Notes: a model not told the origin generated them from the sequence alone. Shown: positions 25,381 through 37,910, counted from the first letter of the stretch. The stretch: DNA of 64,000 bases from Dryas octopetala (GCA_963921425.1 OY992840.1:5830501-5894500), one strand, 5' to 3'. Numbers and translations are program-made.

Positions 25381-25963
25381 TTTCCAAAGATGAGTGGATA
25401 TTCAAATTCAATTCAAAGTGAAGAATAGTAGTACAGGTAGTTTTAAGTGGAAAAGAAAAGTGTGAGAATGACTATATATAAAGTTTGGGAAAGGAAAATT
25501 AGAAGGAATTTGTAATTGGGTATGGTGTGGCTTCACACTAAGCTCCTGGATAGAGATAGGAAGCAAGCATCATTTTTCATTTGGTGTTGTATAAATCAAT
25601 AGTGGACTGTGGACTAATATGGATTCATGTGGAGTGCATATATTACTTTATTGTTTTTCAAGGTCATGTACGTTTCCAATTAACTATTTCCAAGGTACTT
25701 CCAGCTGAAGCCTTAGTGGGAGTTCAAAATGGATTAACAAGTGAAACTCCCTTGGACCTTAGTTAATTGTTTAAGGCACAACTCATGGTTTTTCTGGTTT
25801 TTTTTGTTTTTTCCTCTTGTTGGCTTAGATAAGGAGAAATTATATTTTCCTCTTGTTGACTTAGATAAACCCATAATTTCTATTTTAGTTTGTTCTTTGG
25901 TTGTTTATGCTTTGACAAGGATTGTACTAGGTTATATTTTCTAATTTATTGTTACAATCAAAC

Positions 25964-26815
25964 AATAACAATACTTAATTGCCACTGTCGGGCAGTAACA
26001 ATAGATCATTGTTACTGCCGAACAGTAACAATAAGTGATTTTTGGATTTGGTTTTGATGTGTTTCTTGCATTTTTGAACTAATTTTTATGTGATTGCCAC
26101 TGCCTGCCTAATAGTGACAATTGTTAAATAGTATTTTTTTTACAGTGGCTATTTTTTTGGCAGTGACTATTGTTAAAAAAAAAATAGAAAACACACGGCA
26201 GCTTCAACAAAAAAGAAAAAAAGAAGAAAAGAAGAAGACACATGACAACTTCATAAAAAAAAAAATAAAAAAAAAGAAGTACATGCCTGCTTCAGCAAAA
26301 AGAAAAAAAGAAGAAGACAAAGATTTTTGTTTTTTACGTGTTTATGTTAGAAAAATACATAAGATTTGTATATATATATATTGTTTATGGGTTTTTTTTA
26401 GCACAGTGAGAATAATCATTGTTCGATAGTGGCAATAAATAATAATTGTCACTGTGACAGTAGCAATTAGGTGATTGTTACTGTGTGATAGTAATAAATT
26501 AGCAATCAGGTGATTGTTACTCTCTGAATTTTGTGATTTTCTATGGTTTGAATTTTGGTGATTGTTATTGTATGACAGTAACAAGATATATTAGTTATCT
26601 TCAATAGGTGATTGTTACTGTTAAACAGTAGCAATATGTGATTGTTACTATCAGACAGTAGCAATAGGTGATTGTTACTTCAAATAATAACAATACCGGA
26701 TTGTCACTGCCAGAAAGTAGCAATAAGTGATTGTTACTATCAAATAATGATAATACTTGATTGCCACTGCCCGACAGTAGCAATAGGTGATTGTTACTAT
26801 TCGATAGTAACAATT
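25964..26815. repeat. array of 29-30-bp hairpin monomers
   Basis: Seven contiguous units at 26607-26815 (26607, 26637, 26667, 26696, 26726, 26756, 26786) follow the pattern GGTGATTGTTACTG...CAGTAGCAATA. Each unit is itself an inverted repeat (ATTGTTACTGT paired with ACAGTAGCAAT around a 4-6-base loop). Two more contiguous units lie at about 25976-26035 and scattered ones at 26405-26590. No coding role was seen. They could be transposon subterminal repeats or a minisatellite. Confidence 0.85.
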
Positions 26816-27020
26816 ATATTTACTATTAAAACGTAAAAGATTATGAATGCCTCATCTTGATTTTTTTTATTTTATATTAGTTATTATTTAACATGTTTAT
26901 GAAATGAAAAATATCTAAATTATATATATTTTTTTGGATAGTTTATGTAGTTATGTACCATTTGGCATTGAAATGAAAAAAATAATAATAAAGAAAGGAA
27001 AAAATGGAATTTTTAAAAAT

Positions 27021-27115
27021 ACTGTAGCGCACAACAGTAACGGCGTCACTGTAGCGCTGTTACTGTAGCACCGAGTTTTTAAAAGTGGGCCGCTACAGTA
27101 TTTCACTGTAGCGTT
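27021..27115. repeat. cluster of CTGTAGC / GCTACAG motifs
   Basis: CTGTAGC occurs at about 27022, 27050, 27063 and 27105, and its complement GCTACAG at about 27092. Inverted pairs such as AACAGTAAC / GTTACTGT lie between them. The style resembles the hairpin array just to the left and may mark the end of the same transposable element. Confidence 0.55.
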
Positions 27116-27606
27116 TGGGCCAGATGAATAGTAAATTTTAAAAAATGGACTTTAAAAAAAAAAACCCTTTTTTTTTCACATTTTGAATAATAAAATTTAA
27201 CAAAAAAATAATACATGAAATAAAATAATAAATTTTTTTTTTCAACTTCAAAGGAAATGATTTTTTTCAATACAAAAAGTTCATCACTGTAGCAAAATAA
27301 TAATGTATCAAAATTAATATCCACCAAATATAGTAAATCAAATACTACTCAAATATTCAACTCATTGGTCATGCAATAGGTTTAGCCACCATACCAAAAT
27401 TAGTATCCACCAATCTAATCATTCAAGTACTACTCAAATATGCAACTCATTTTTTATGAGATGAGTTGCAATACGTACTCTATTTTATTTTCTGCAGAAT
27501 CTAAAGCAAGAAAAAGATTAACTGTAGATGCATCAGAATCAGCCACAAGCACTTTTAAAGCTTTAATTCGATTTGTAGTGGAAAGTCCCAACCTTAATAG
27601 CTTAGC

Positions 27607-28740
27607 TTACACCTCATCTTTTTTAGCTCGAGTCTCCTCATGTTGATCCTTTTTGTCATCTTTGGATTGCATTGATTGGATCAGGAGATGTATTTGCTCA
27701 TTTGATGTCTGGATAACTTCCTTGAATGATTCAGCAAACTTGTCTAACCCAACAGATAAAACCTCATTTTGTCTTTTTATTTTCCTTTGTGTGGAATGAG
27801 ATTTAGTAGCCGATACTTCACCAGCCTCTATATTAGTTTGATTATGCTCAAGAATATCAACTAGTGCAAGAGAGCTTCTTCCAGTTGCACGGTCCATTCC
27901 AAATATATGTATGAGTCTCTCATAATATGGACAAGGTTTGCCTTTGTAGGTTTTTGCGTCCTTGTTATATATGTTACATGTCAATCAAGCACCAACATAT
28001 ACAAAATAAGTAGCAAGGCCAACCAAAAATAAAAAATCTAGTTTAACATGCAATTAACCAGAATCATCAACAAATGAAATATGAGGAACAACTAATCAAA
28101 TAAGCAAGACATGAATGGCAAGATAATGGATCAACATCAATTACATCATTAAATTTAAGCCAAGAAACCAATCTGCATGCTACAATTAAAAAAAAAAATG
28201 CATGACCATAATAGATACAATCAGCCCCTCAGTTGCTAGTTGGTTACAATATCAAGACTAATAAAACTAAACTAAACTATTTACGACAATTAAATTGCAG
28301 TCATCGAAGTCACTATATATTCTTTAGGTAAAACATATGCTAAAACATAGTAAACTGCTTCTAAATAAGTACCATACCTAAACATAGGTATTCTATGCCT
28401 CATCATTGTTAACTTCCACACCATTTCTTTACATCATTCCATGCAAACCCTCTCTTCTAGAGCATATCATATACTAGACTATACTGCATTTTAAAGCTTT
28501 GATTCTTTAGTCAACATGTGGATTAGCTTTCAGTCCTGATCTTGAAAACTTTTGAAGTAAAGCATCTTCTATTAAAGAATTGGTACCAGGTTTGAATTGA
28601 CCATTATCACGAGACTGGCCTTTTGCAACTAGATCTTCAAGAATGTCTACAAGTGTATCCTCCTCATTTCTTGACCATACATGTCGACTCCCTTTTTTAC
28701 TAGTAGCCCCACTAACTTGACTAGTATTACTAGTATCCAT
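27607..28740 (-). pseudogene. PIF/Harbinger ORF1-like Myb/SANT protein, decayed
   Basis: The N-terminal segment (28740-28507) contains WSRNEEDTLVDILEDLVAKG, the Myb/SANT-like DNA-binding domain of PIF/Harbinger accessory proteins and related plant proteins. It ends in a stop after ANPHVD. Beyond that stop, recognisable residues (KALKMQYSLVYDML, GFAWNDV) continue with further stops. A second segment (27984-27607) reads GKPCPYYERLIHIFGMDRATG and a charged, coiled C-terminus, as in the same family. In Harbinger elements this protein helps the transposase bind DNA and enter the nucleus. A decayed domesticated host gene is the alternative; the nearby transposase favours a transposon. Confidence 0.75.
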
Positions 28741-29499
28741 TCTTAAAATAAGATAAACACTGAACTAAATTAATGATTCTATTCATTATGTTATGCCCAT
28801 CATATAAATCAAACGGAATATCACTACGGTAGGTTTAAATAATAAACTTATAAACTTGTAAGTGTTTTATGGAATCAACCAATGAGATGCAGTAAGGGTA
28901 GCAGTATCACTGAACTTTAGCTATTTAAGTGAGAAAAGATGAATACTTATAAAGTGCAAAATTAGTGAATGCTTAACAGATTGGTGGCAAAAGTAATGTA
29001 ATGGTGGCAATGGCAGTTGCGGGAAGTCATGTTGGATCTGTGGGTGCAGAGCCACTAGTTATAAAGGTTTGATCATAGAGTTGTGACAACAACAATATCA
29101 TCAATATATCAAATATGAAATGTTAAATGTTCATTTGCACTAACGAAAACTTCATAAACTCAATTGAGCAGGGCAGACACAGAGGGAGTGAATAGCACTG
29201 AGTCAAGACCAATTATTACTAGCTATTCAAAAAGCTCATATCAACAATACAAACTTAGAAGAAAAATTGCTAACATAAGACATCACAAGTCTACAACAAG
29301 GCAAGTAAGAGAAAGCCTTGATCACATTGATTCATAAGCATTTAAAATACTACAAGATTACTTAGTATTAAAGTATCTTCATGTCCAAAACTGTAGATAT
29401 ATTCATAGCCAATACAAAGAAATATCTAAAATCTACTATGAAGTAGTCAGCCATTACAAAATATCCTAAATAATTGAACTCTTAATTAACGATTTGTAT

Positions 29500-30279
29500 T
29501 TGCCCTCAACGTGTTCCTCTATATGGTGCGAGAAAACCCTCACCATTTATGTATCCAAATAATTGAATGTGAAAATGCATTCGATATATATTAGTTTTGT
29601 TTAATGATTTTCAAGATATCATGCATCTAAGCCATGTCATATTAATCTTACCAGTGGAAACTTTTAATCCATTAGGCCTAATTATTGCATCACGAAGAAC
29701 CCTAGAGTTGGAAGCAGAACTTTCCCATCCTGGTAAAACGAATATGAACTTCATATTTCGATCACATACACCTAAAACATTCGTTGCCATGTCACTTTTT
29801 CTTGTCCGATACCGTGGTTTGTCAATCTCAGGCACATGCACCTTAATGTATGTCTCATCTAATGCCCTTAAACAATTCTATAAAAACAAATTTATTGTCA
29901 ACTATAACTCATTACTAAAATAAGATAAAGAATACACTTAACAATACAAACTCATAATATATAAATATACCATACCTTAAATCATTTTCACCTATCATCA
30001 ATCTCATTGTCAATAAGATACACACTTGCTCCTCTACACTCACCAAACCATCATCCTTCAACCCCCCCCATTAAGACGAAACATCTCACATAGCATACCA
30101 AATGTCCTCCTATCCATTTGGAGTTCATTCACATACTTTATGTCACTAGAGTTTATGAAACTATCTAGGACACTCAAACGAGCCTTATGCCTGACAAATG
30201 TACGATCCCTAAGCACTCTTCGTTGCCTAACCTTATAGCTCCAAACATATAAGTAAACAAACATTAAAGTGCCTAGCAT
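29500..30279 (-). pseudogene. PIF/Harbinger DDE transposase remnant
   Basis: Three minus-strand pieces follow the order of a Harbinger nuclease. Bases 30279-30058 give the N-terminal region (MDRRTFGMLCEMFR), which passes through a run of G where the frame changes before VEEQVCILLT. Bases about 29880-29653 give the first catalytic block (LRALDETYIKVHVPE...YRTRK...NVLGVCD...F.FVLPGWESSASNSRVLRDAI) and end at a GT donor after KVSTG. Bases near 29560-29500 give GYINGEGFLAPYRGTR, then a stop. The part between blocks 1 and 2 seems deleted, and the rest of the C-terminus is missing. It lies on the same strand as the Myb-like ORF1, as expected for one element. I could not identify terminal repeats or a TWA duplication. 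Confidence 0.85.
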
Positions 30280-32373
30280 TATGTTTCATATATGAAGATG
30301 TCATACTAATAGAAATAGCACAATACGTCTTCTATCCATATCTAGCAATCATAGACAAAGAATGAAACATCAAATTAAGACATGTATTAGCACACACTCA
30401 TTTATTCAACTTGTTTCTTTCAAGTTTAATATATAAGTCAGCCTTACTCAAAACAAAGACTAAACATCCCAAATATTTATTCTAGAAGTTTAGATTTCTT
30501 TTAATCTGGATGAGTGTTGTTGTTTTTACCACATTTATCAACCATATTTCTAATGAAAGGGAGATTAGAAGCAATGTTTTTTTAAGCAATCATTTGTTCT
30601 TCCATCTACAATAAATATTGTCATATATATATATATATATTCTCATGAAGAACTATACAGTTGTATTTATTATATACAGAACTATATGAAAAAATAAAAA
30701 CACATGGACTTAATAGATAACTATATAGTCCATACACATTCAGAACTGTCTCTTGCTTCCTCTTCATATTATTTTCAAGAGAGAGAGAGAGAGCCTTGTT
30801 TTACCCTCTGGTACAATAGTATAGAAACACAACAACACAAGTTGATCACCAACACAAATTTTTTCATAAACACAACAAAATTAACAATCTTTTTTTAATA
30901 ATATATAACTCAATAAGTCTTAAGATAAAACAAAAAGCAGCCCAAGAAAAATAAGTAGATTGTGAGTCTTGTGATTGAAATTTGAAATTAAGCATATTAT
31001 TTCAAACAACAAACATAAAAAAGCAAAAAACAAAAAGCAAAAAGCAAACAAGCTTAATAAACTTGCAAAACGCAACAAGCTAATAAACAGAGCATGTATG
31101 TGAAGCAACATAATTGAATCACCTTAAAATTAAAGATCTCATCAGGTCATCTCTTATGATGTAACAAGAAGAAATATCCAATTATAATTAAAGTAACAAG
31201 AATAAATGTCAAATTATAATAAAAGTAACCATATACTATAGTGGTTCCACAAGTCCGTATTGTACTAATGTGTGTACAAAGCATATGACCTTGTTTTTAA
31301 TTCTCAATCATATGATATGTTTTTTATTCAAGCTTCAAGGTTTTCCTTTATTTTCTTTTCTACGGATATAGAAAATTACCTTATACCTAAGAATTTATGA
31401 AGGCCTTATACTAATCAAATTGGTGTTACTAAGATGTTTATTCTAATCTAAAAACTTGTTTTACTCATGGTAAGTATATGATTATAATGGTGTACGACTA
31501 ACTATGAATGACATAAAGATCTATTGAAGCATGTGTATACAACTACTTGAAGAAATTAATATCAAAACCAATTGTTAGTGGACAACAAATTAAAAGGATC
31601 CAACACATACAACTTTGTGCTCATTCTACTAAAAGAAAAATCAGAAAACGCATGCATGACTGACATCAGTGAACAACATTTACACGTGCATTTTATCAAA
31701 TAGATTACAAAGATCGATAATATGAGCTTTTTTTGGTTGGCCACTAAAGACTGGAACCAAGATCCAAGATACAATGCACCTCCATAATTCTCTAATTACT
31801 CTATGTTTTATTTATTACAAAAGGATTATATGTACAAAAATTTTCCTTCAATTATTTTGTGCATGTTGTGCTTGGATTGACATTATCATATACATACAAC
31901 TAGCTAGGTTCAACAAAGTCATACTCTAGTACTCTCTAGCTTATTGAATTATATGTCATAAAGCTCAGTATCAATCTGTTTCTAGAAAATGAACATATAC
32001 GACGTACATGCTTTAATTTGGTAGGTCTGCAAGGAGCCTAGCTGCTTTGCAATCAAGTTTAGTATATAAGTCAGCCTTACTCAAAATAAAGACAAAACAA
32101 CCTCTAATCTCCCATTTAAGGTTGCTATCCATGAAAATCATCCACAAGTCCTCAACCAGACAATACACATATGCATTCAAAGCTAATTAATCAAATATGC
32201 ATCACTCATTTAAACTTGCCCATACACATTCAAATATGCATTCAAAGCTACTAGCCTATACACATTCAAAAATTAATCAAAACTCAAATGATGAAAACAA
32301 AGATAATTTATGTCCAAATCAACAAAAAATCAAACTAATCTCAAATAAACAAGCCTATATACATGAAAACTTG
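30280..32373. other. AT-rich intergenic DNA, no gene seen
   Basis: Simple repeats only: (TA)n near 30624-30642 and a short GA run near 30777-30793. A sentence-like duplicate (AAGTTTAGTATATAAGTCAGCC near 32054 and a close copy near 30423) suggests an old dispersed repeat. No coding homology on either strand. Confidence 0.5.
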
Positions 32374-32382
32374 CATAAAAAA

Positions 32383-33635
32383 GGCTTTTTATCATGTTAT
32401 CCACCTGAATTTTGACTCGTTTTTCACTTCACCACCTAATAAATTTTTTGACTCGATGAGCCACCTGAATTTTAAAAAAATTTCAATGTGAGATCTCCCG
32501 TCCAATTCCGTCACATTTTCTATTAAAAATAAAGGTGTTTTGGTATTTTTATGTTAATTTACTGTTCATCATCTTCAACCTCAAAGCCTCATGTTTTCCA
32601 GTTTTTATCTCAACTTCACCCTTACTTTTGACTCATCAGAATCAACAATCTTATACTCATTTTGAAGCTATGAATCTTCTTTTAACAACCATATAAAAAT
32701 AATTAAAAAAGAAGTTATGGAATCCAAGATAAATGGTCACAAATTAGGCTACTTGAAATTGTCAAATTTTTCAAAAAAATTGCAGATTTTCCAAATTTCA
32801 CCCAACTTCAATTTCCTTTAAATTCATCACCCTAAATCAGTTTCTTAGGTTATTAGAACATGTGTATAGCTTTCAAATCAATCATCCAACCTTAAACCAA
32901 CCTAAAAATCAAAATCTCTATCAAGAACATAAACCCCAAAACTAAGAAATCAAAATCAAGAGAAGTAAAATGTCATTTGAAAGCTATACACATGTTCAAT
33001 TTGTTTTTACTTCTCTTGATTTTGATTTCAAATGACATTTTGATTTGAATTTTGATTTCTTAGTTTTGAGGTTTATGTTCTTGATGAAGATTTTAATTTC
33101 TAGGTTGGTTTGATGTTGAATGATTGATTTGAAAGCTATACACATGTTCTAGTAATCTAAGAAACTAATTTGGGTTGATTAATTTGAAGGAAATTGAAGT
33201 CGGGTGAAATTTGAAAAATCTGCAATTTTTGTTTTTGAAAAATTTGGTAGTTTCGGGTAGCTTAATTTGTGACCAATTATCTCGCATTTCATAGCTTCTT
33301 GTTGAATAATTTTTATATGGTTGTAAAAAGGAGATTCATAGCTTCAAAATGAGTATAAGATTGTTGATTTTGATGGAAATTTGATGAGTCAAAAGTAGGG
33401 GTGAAATTAAGATAAAAATTAGAAAACATGAGGCTTGAAATTGAAGATGATGAACAATAAATTAACATAAAAAGACCAAAATACCCTTATTTTTAACAGA
33501 AAATGTGACGGAATTGGACGGAGGTCTCACATTGAAATTTTTTTAAAATTCAGGTGGCACATCAAGTCAAACAATTTATTAGGTGATGAAGTGAAAAACG
33601 GGTTAAACTTCAGGTGGGTAACATGATAAAAAACC
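32383..33635. mobile_element. 1.25-kb fold-back (long inverted repeat) transposon
   Basis: Nearly the whole element is an inverted repeat with two arms of about 600 bp around a centre near 33009. The left end GGCTTTTTATCATGTTATCC mirrors the right end ...GGGTAACATGATAAAAAACC, and matching continues inward through the segments for 'preventing' landmarks such as CACCACCTAATAAA / TTTATTAGGTGATG. AT-rich flanks (TAAAAAA on both sides) may be a short target duplication but cannot be sized. No coding capacity. The structure fits a Mutator-like fold-back MITE. A transcript across it would form a long hairpin. Confidence 0.88.
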
Positions 33636-33770
33636 TAAAAAAAAATACAAACCTCAAACAAATCAGGTTTATCTCAAGAGAAAATGCACAATGCTAGTAA
33701 CCTGCAACAAAAAAAATTCAAACAAACCTATAAATTAAAAACTCATAACCAAATTAAGTAACAAATTAAG

Positions 33771-33775
33771 AGAGA

Positions 33776-33818
<43 letters not shown>
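33771..33818. repeat. (GA)n microsatellite
   Basis: About 23 GA units with short interrupted GA runs on both sides. Confidence 0.9.
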
Positions 33819-33821
<3 letters not shown>

Positions 33822-34821
33822 AAGACATAGATAGAGAGTGAGAGAGAGAGATGAGAAAAACCCTCAGAAAAAGGAAAAACCTAAACCCAAGCCGACCTTT
33901 GCCCACTCATAATGATATTGGCTACAACTCTAGTTTGTTTGTATAACCCCTACGGAAGTTTAGGAGATCGAAACCCAAGACTATCTGTACATGACTTTTA
34001 ACTCTCAAGTCATTAAATTAATAAAGATATCTATCACATTATACAAAATTTCAGAGAGTATGCAAAAAAAAAAAAAAAATACATGCACATTTTTCATGCA
34101 ACAATATTAACATACGTCATACATACACAAAACTACTAGCCAATGACCCTCTCATCCCTTCTCTTTCTCTCTTTAGCCAATTTGCCCATCAAACTTTTTA
34201 AAATAGGCCAATGTGGCCCAATTCCCTAGAATTTCATTCATATTTTTGTTTAAAAAGTGTCACGTTCCCTTCAAGCAAGGACAAAATGGACAATTCACGT
34301 ACAAAACCTTACATAAGTTTTGTGGCTTTGTCCCAATTCACTCCAATAGTCCAATTCGACAAAATTTTGTTCCTTTTCGTGTCCTACATTTCGAGAAAGG
34401 AGACAAATTTGGTAATGTCAAACCATGTCATACTCATATAAGGCTTTAGTGTGAATTTTCCATTTTTTCTTCACACAATTTTTCAGATAGAAATTTAGAA
34501 GAAATTTTAAGAAATTAAGCTACATTGGCGTGTTTTAAAAAGCTTGATGAATAACTTGGCTAAATTTTTTATTGGTGGGCAATTTGACACGCGGGTCATA
34601 ATTGATGAGGTAAAATGCTTATAAAACCTTTCTAAAAATTATTTTTAAATGAGGGGTAGGGAAAGCAATTAGAGGTACATTTAGAACCCAATCACACAAA
34701 ATAACTAAAATAAAATATTTCAATAACCCGGATGATAATTGATATACAAATAAATACCATTACCCACCGGCACCGCGCAACCTGAAAGCTGAGTGTGTGA
34801 GTGCCGTCAATTTCAATCAAA
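33819..34821. other. intergenic and upstream region of the At1g32220-like gene
   Basis: No gene recognised. A short open frame near 34211-34449 reads as low-information sequence and resembles a dispersed repeat. The last few hundred bases should hold the promoter and 5' UTR of the gene starting at 34822; I see no unambiguous TATA box. Confidence 0.45.
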
Positions 34822-34929
34822 ATGGCGTCGTTTCTGCACTTTTCTGCCATTTCCTCACCTCCCTCTTCTCTCGGCGGAGCTTCCTTCCCAATTCGGCCCA
34901 ACCCCAACTCGCTTTCTCAGAGCCGGTCT

Positions 34930-34974
<45 letters not shown>

Positions 34975-37910
34975 CCCACACACACATTCCCATGAGAGAA
35001 TTGTTCCACATGTGTGTGACAAAGAATGAATGACATTGATTTGGAATTTTCTGAGAATTCAATTTGGTTATTGCCCCAAAAATCTTGAATTTTGTTGTGT
35101 GCCCTGTATATAATCTGATGAATGCTAGTGTTTGTGGCAGCAAGTTGAGTGTTAAATGCAGGTATGCAGAGGCAAATGTAAAGAGCAACGACTTCAATTC
35201 CAGCGCAATAGATGTTGTGGCTGATGTTAGGCCTGAACGGGTGGGTTAACATAATTAATCTGATTAATAATAATAATAATAATAATACTGTTTCATTACC
35301 CAGCAGCTGTTTTTGTGTATAATTAATGCGTGGTTGTGTTAGTAGGTTGTAGTATTAGGAGGCAGCGGTTTTGTTGGTTCTGCTATATGCAAGGCTGCAG
35401 TGTCCAAAGGCATAGAGGTCATTGGTGTAAGCAGGTGCTCAAAAACATTGCTTTTCGATTTGCCCTGCTGCACCTTCTGAATTCTAAGCTTGTTAATATA
35501 GGAAATTTATGCTTAATTTCGCAGGTCGGGGCGTCCTACTTACTCCGGTTCATGGATAGATGAGGTTAACTGGGTACCAGGCACGTTACATTCTTCGACC
35601 TTCATGCTCCTCAATAGGTTGTTTGGGTTGTAATGCAATGGGTCAATAATTTTTTATTTGTTTTTTTAGATTTTGGTCTCAGAAGATGATTTTTACTATG
35701 AGGGAGTACGTTTCAAGCAGCTGTATTTTGGAATTGATTAAAAACTGTAAATAAAAATATGTGTAAAGTCCTTTGAATTAAAGCATAAAGGGAAGATTAC
35801 TCATAGCGCTACCTGAAAAATGTGGAATAAGAGCCTGAGAGTCTGTTTGGGAGTGCTTTTGTACGAAACACTTCTATTAGAAACATATAAAAAAATTTCA
35901 TTAAAAACCCAAAGCTTCTTACATATTCACTTGGCTCAATATGATACTGGCCTTAGCTTGAGTATGACGTGGCCTTATTCCTTTGGACATCATTTTTCTG
36001 AATGTCATATCATGTTACTTGAAGTTCATGGTATTTTGGACTGGCTGGTTAGTCTTGGTACATATATGCATTGTTTCAATGGGTGCAGGTTTTGAAGTAA
36101 TCTTTGTATGCAGGAGATGTTTTCTACGTAAACTGGGATGAAGTACTTCTTGGGGCCACTGCAGTGGTTTCAACAATCGGAGGTTTTGGCAGTGAGGAAC
36201 AGATGCAAAGGATTAATGGGGAGGCAAATGTTGTTGCTGTTAATGCTGCAAAGGATTATGGTAGCGATGTCAATTATCATACTGCAGTAAATTTAAGTCC
36301 TTTGTTTTCTCTTCTATATTTTTATTATTTGATGCATTTTTCTTGGTAATGAAGCTCCCCACCTCCCCCTCCCTCCTTTTACTTTCTTCTCTCTTTTATT
36401 TCTCCTTTTCATAAGAAACCTTTGGTCCAAACTCTACTGGGTATACTTATTTTCTTTGCAATAAAACACTAATAGAAAGGCTGAAATATGTGTAATCAAT
36501 GTAGTGCAACTCAATGCGGTTGCCCTCCTAAGTCATCTGTAAATCTTCCTAGTCTTTTTCAGATCCACTTCTCTGAGACAAGGTCTGCCTTCAAAGGACC
36601 TATTAGTAGTCTTTCTTCGGTTTAATTATGATTGAGGACTTTGAGTTTTTTGTTAACTGAAGTAGACAGAGGATAACATAGATCCTCAAAAAATTGGAGT
36701 GGAATATGGAAGACACCTTTCCCATGGCCCTTGAGACCAACACCCATTAGGAACAGCTAAAGGAAGCTGATAATCACACCAAAACAGGGAGATTGTTAAG
36801 GTTAGAGCCTTAGAGGTTTGACTCAGGTTACACCAGTGGTCGAATTATATGACAAACTGAATATATATGTATATGTATATTAATATATTGTATTAATGAA
36901 ACAATGATGCCAATCTCATTACATTATCATATCTGTGGGCTAATTTATGGTACTTTTTCCTATATTTCTCAATTGTGTGCAAAGGACCGTTAGATTAACT
37001 TGAATTTTCTTCTTTTCCTTGGCAGGGGTTCCCAAGTTTATCTTGATCTCAGTGCATGATTACAATCTACCTCCTTTTTTACTTTCATCTGGATACTTCA
37101 TGGGAAAGAGAAAAGCTGAATCAGAGGTTCTCTCCAAATATCCCAGCTCAGGTAATCATTAGTTTCTTTTCTTTTTTTTTCTGTTTGTTTTTGGAAATTT
37201 TAGATGATTACATGTAGAGTGGTATAGAATTATCTTATTAGTATCTTGGTACAGAAGCAAGGGAAGTATAGAGTTTGTTAGAAAAATGTATTTACATGAT
37301 TGGCAAACATAATAATTTTCAAGCCATTTCTTTAGGATGATGAGGACTCCTCAACTAAATTGGAGCAACTAGCTGAATGAGGGTGTAAGGTGTTAGTTTA
37401 AGACTAGCATATAATATACGGTATACCTTCTTAAATCATTCCAATGAAGTTTTCTTAGTGGGAGTGATTAAAACTAATTAAATCAAATTTGTTGGATTTG
37501 ATCAGTTCTGTCTCATTGGCTCCATTTTTTTTGGCTGAAGCTTATGTACAACACCCCCCCGGCTCCCATCCTTATATTTTCTGTTTCTTTTTCTCTCCCA
37601 ACACTTCTTTTCAATTGGAACTTCCTCAGGTGTTGTGTTAAGACCCGGTTTCATATATGGGAAAAGGAGGGTGGATGGATTTGAGGTTCCGTTGGATCTG
37701 ATAGGAGAACCAGTAGAAAGGATACTACGGGCTACTGAAAATTTTACCAAACCTTTGAGTTCTCTTCCGGCTTCTGATTTGTTCTTAGCTCCACCTGTAA
37801 GTGTCGATGATGTTGCACTTGCTGCAATCAGTGCAATCAGAGATGACGACTTCTTCGGCATTTTTACTATTGCACAAATTAAGGAAGCAGCAGAGAAGGT
37901 GAGGGTGTGA
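34822..37910 (+). CDS. chloroplast Rossmann-fold NAD(P)-binding protein, At1g32220-like, 7 exons
   Basis: An atypical short-chain dehydrogenase of the NDUFA9/NmrA-like group, similar to Arabidopsis At1g32220, a chloroplast (plastoglobule) protein of unknown substrate. Exons: 34822-34925, 35141-35240, 35346-35434, 35525-35580, 36114-36260, 37026-37151, 37630-37910, totalling 903 bp or 300 residues. Residues 1 to about 45 look like a transit peptide. The dinucleotide-binding loop is GGSGFVG at 73-79 after VVVL. A Y189xxxK193 pair (GYFMGK) sits where SDR enzymes carry their catalytic Tyr-Lys. Also family-like are NWDEVLLGATAVVSTIGGFG, LRPGFIYGKR and FGIFTIAQIKEAAEK. All introns are GT-AG except intron 4, which only keeps frame with a GC donor (CAG/GCACG at 35580/35581). 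It runs toward the SMN-like gene (convergent, about 3 kb apart). Confidence 0.95.
34931..34970. repeat. (CT)n microsatellite at the start of intron 1
   Basis: Twenty CT units lie five bases after the exon 1 donor. The tract keeps an open frame (SLSLSLS) that is not coding once the splice to 35141 is applied. Confidence 0.9.

Noticed and set aside
25964-26815. CRISPR array (regular about 30-base period)
   Set aside because: The whole unit repeats and there are no unique spacers. The context is plant nuclear DNA with no cas genes.
34917-35252. Minus-strand ORF of 111 codons over the first intron of the At1g32220-like gene
   Set aside because: Runs through a CT microsatellite and antisense to a confirmed exon; no motif.
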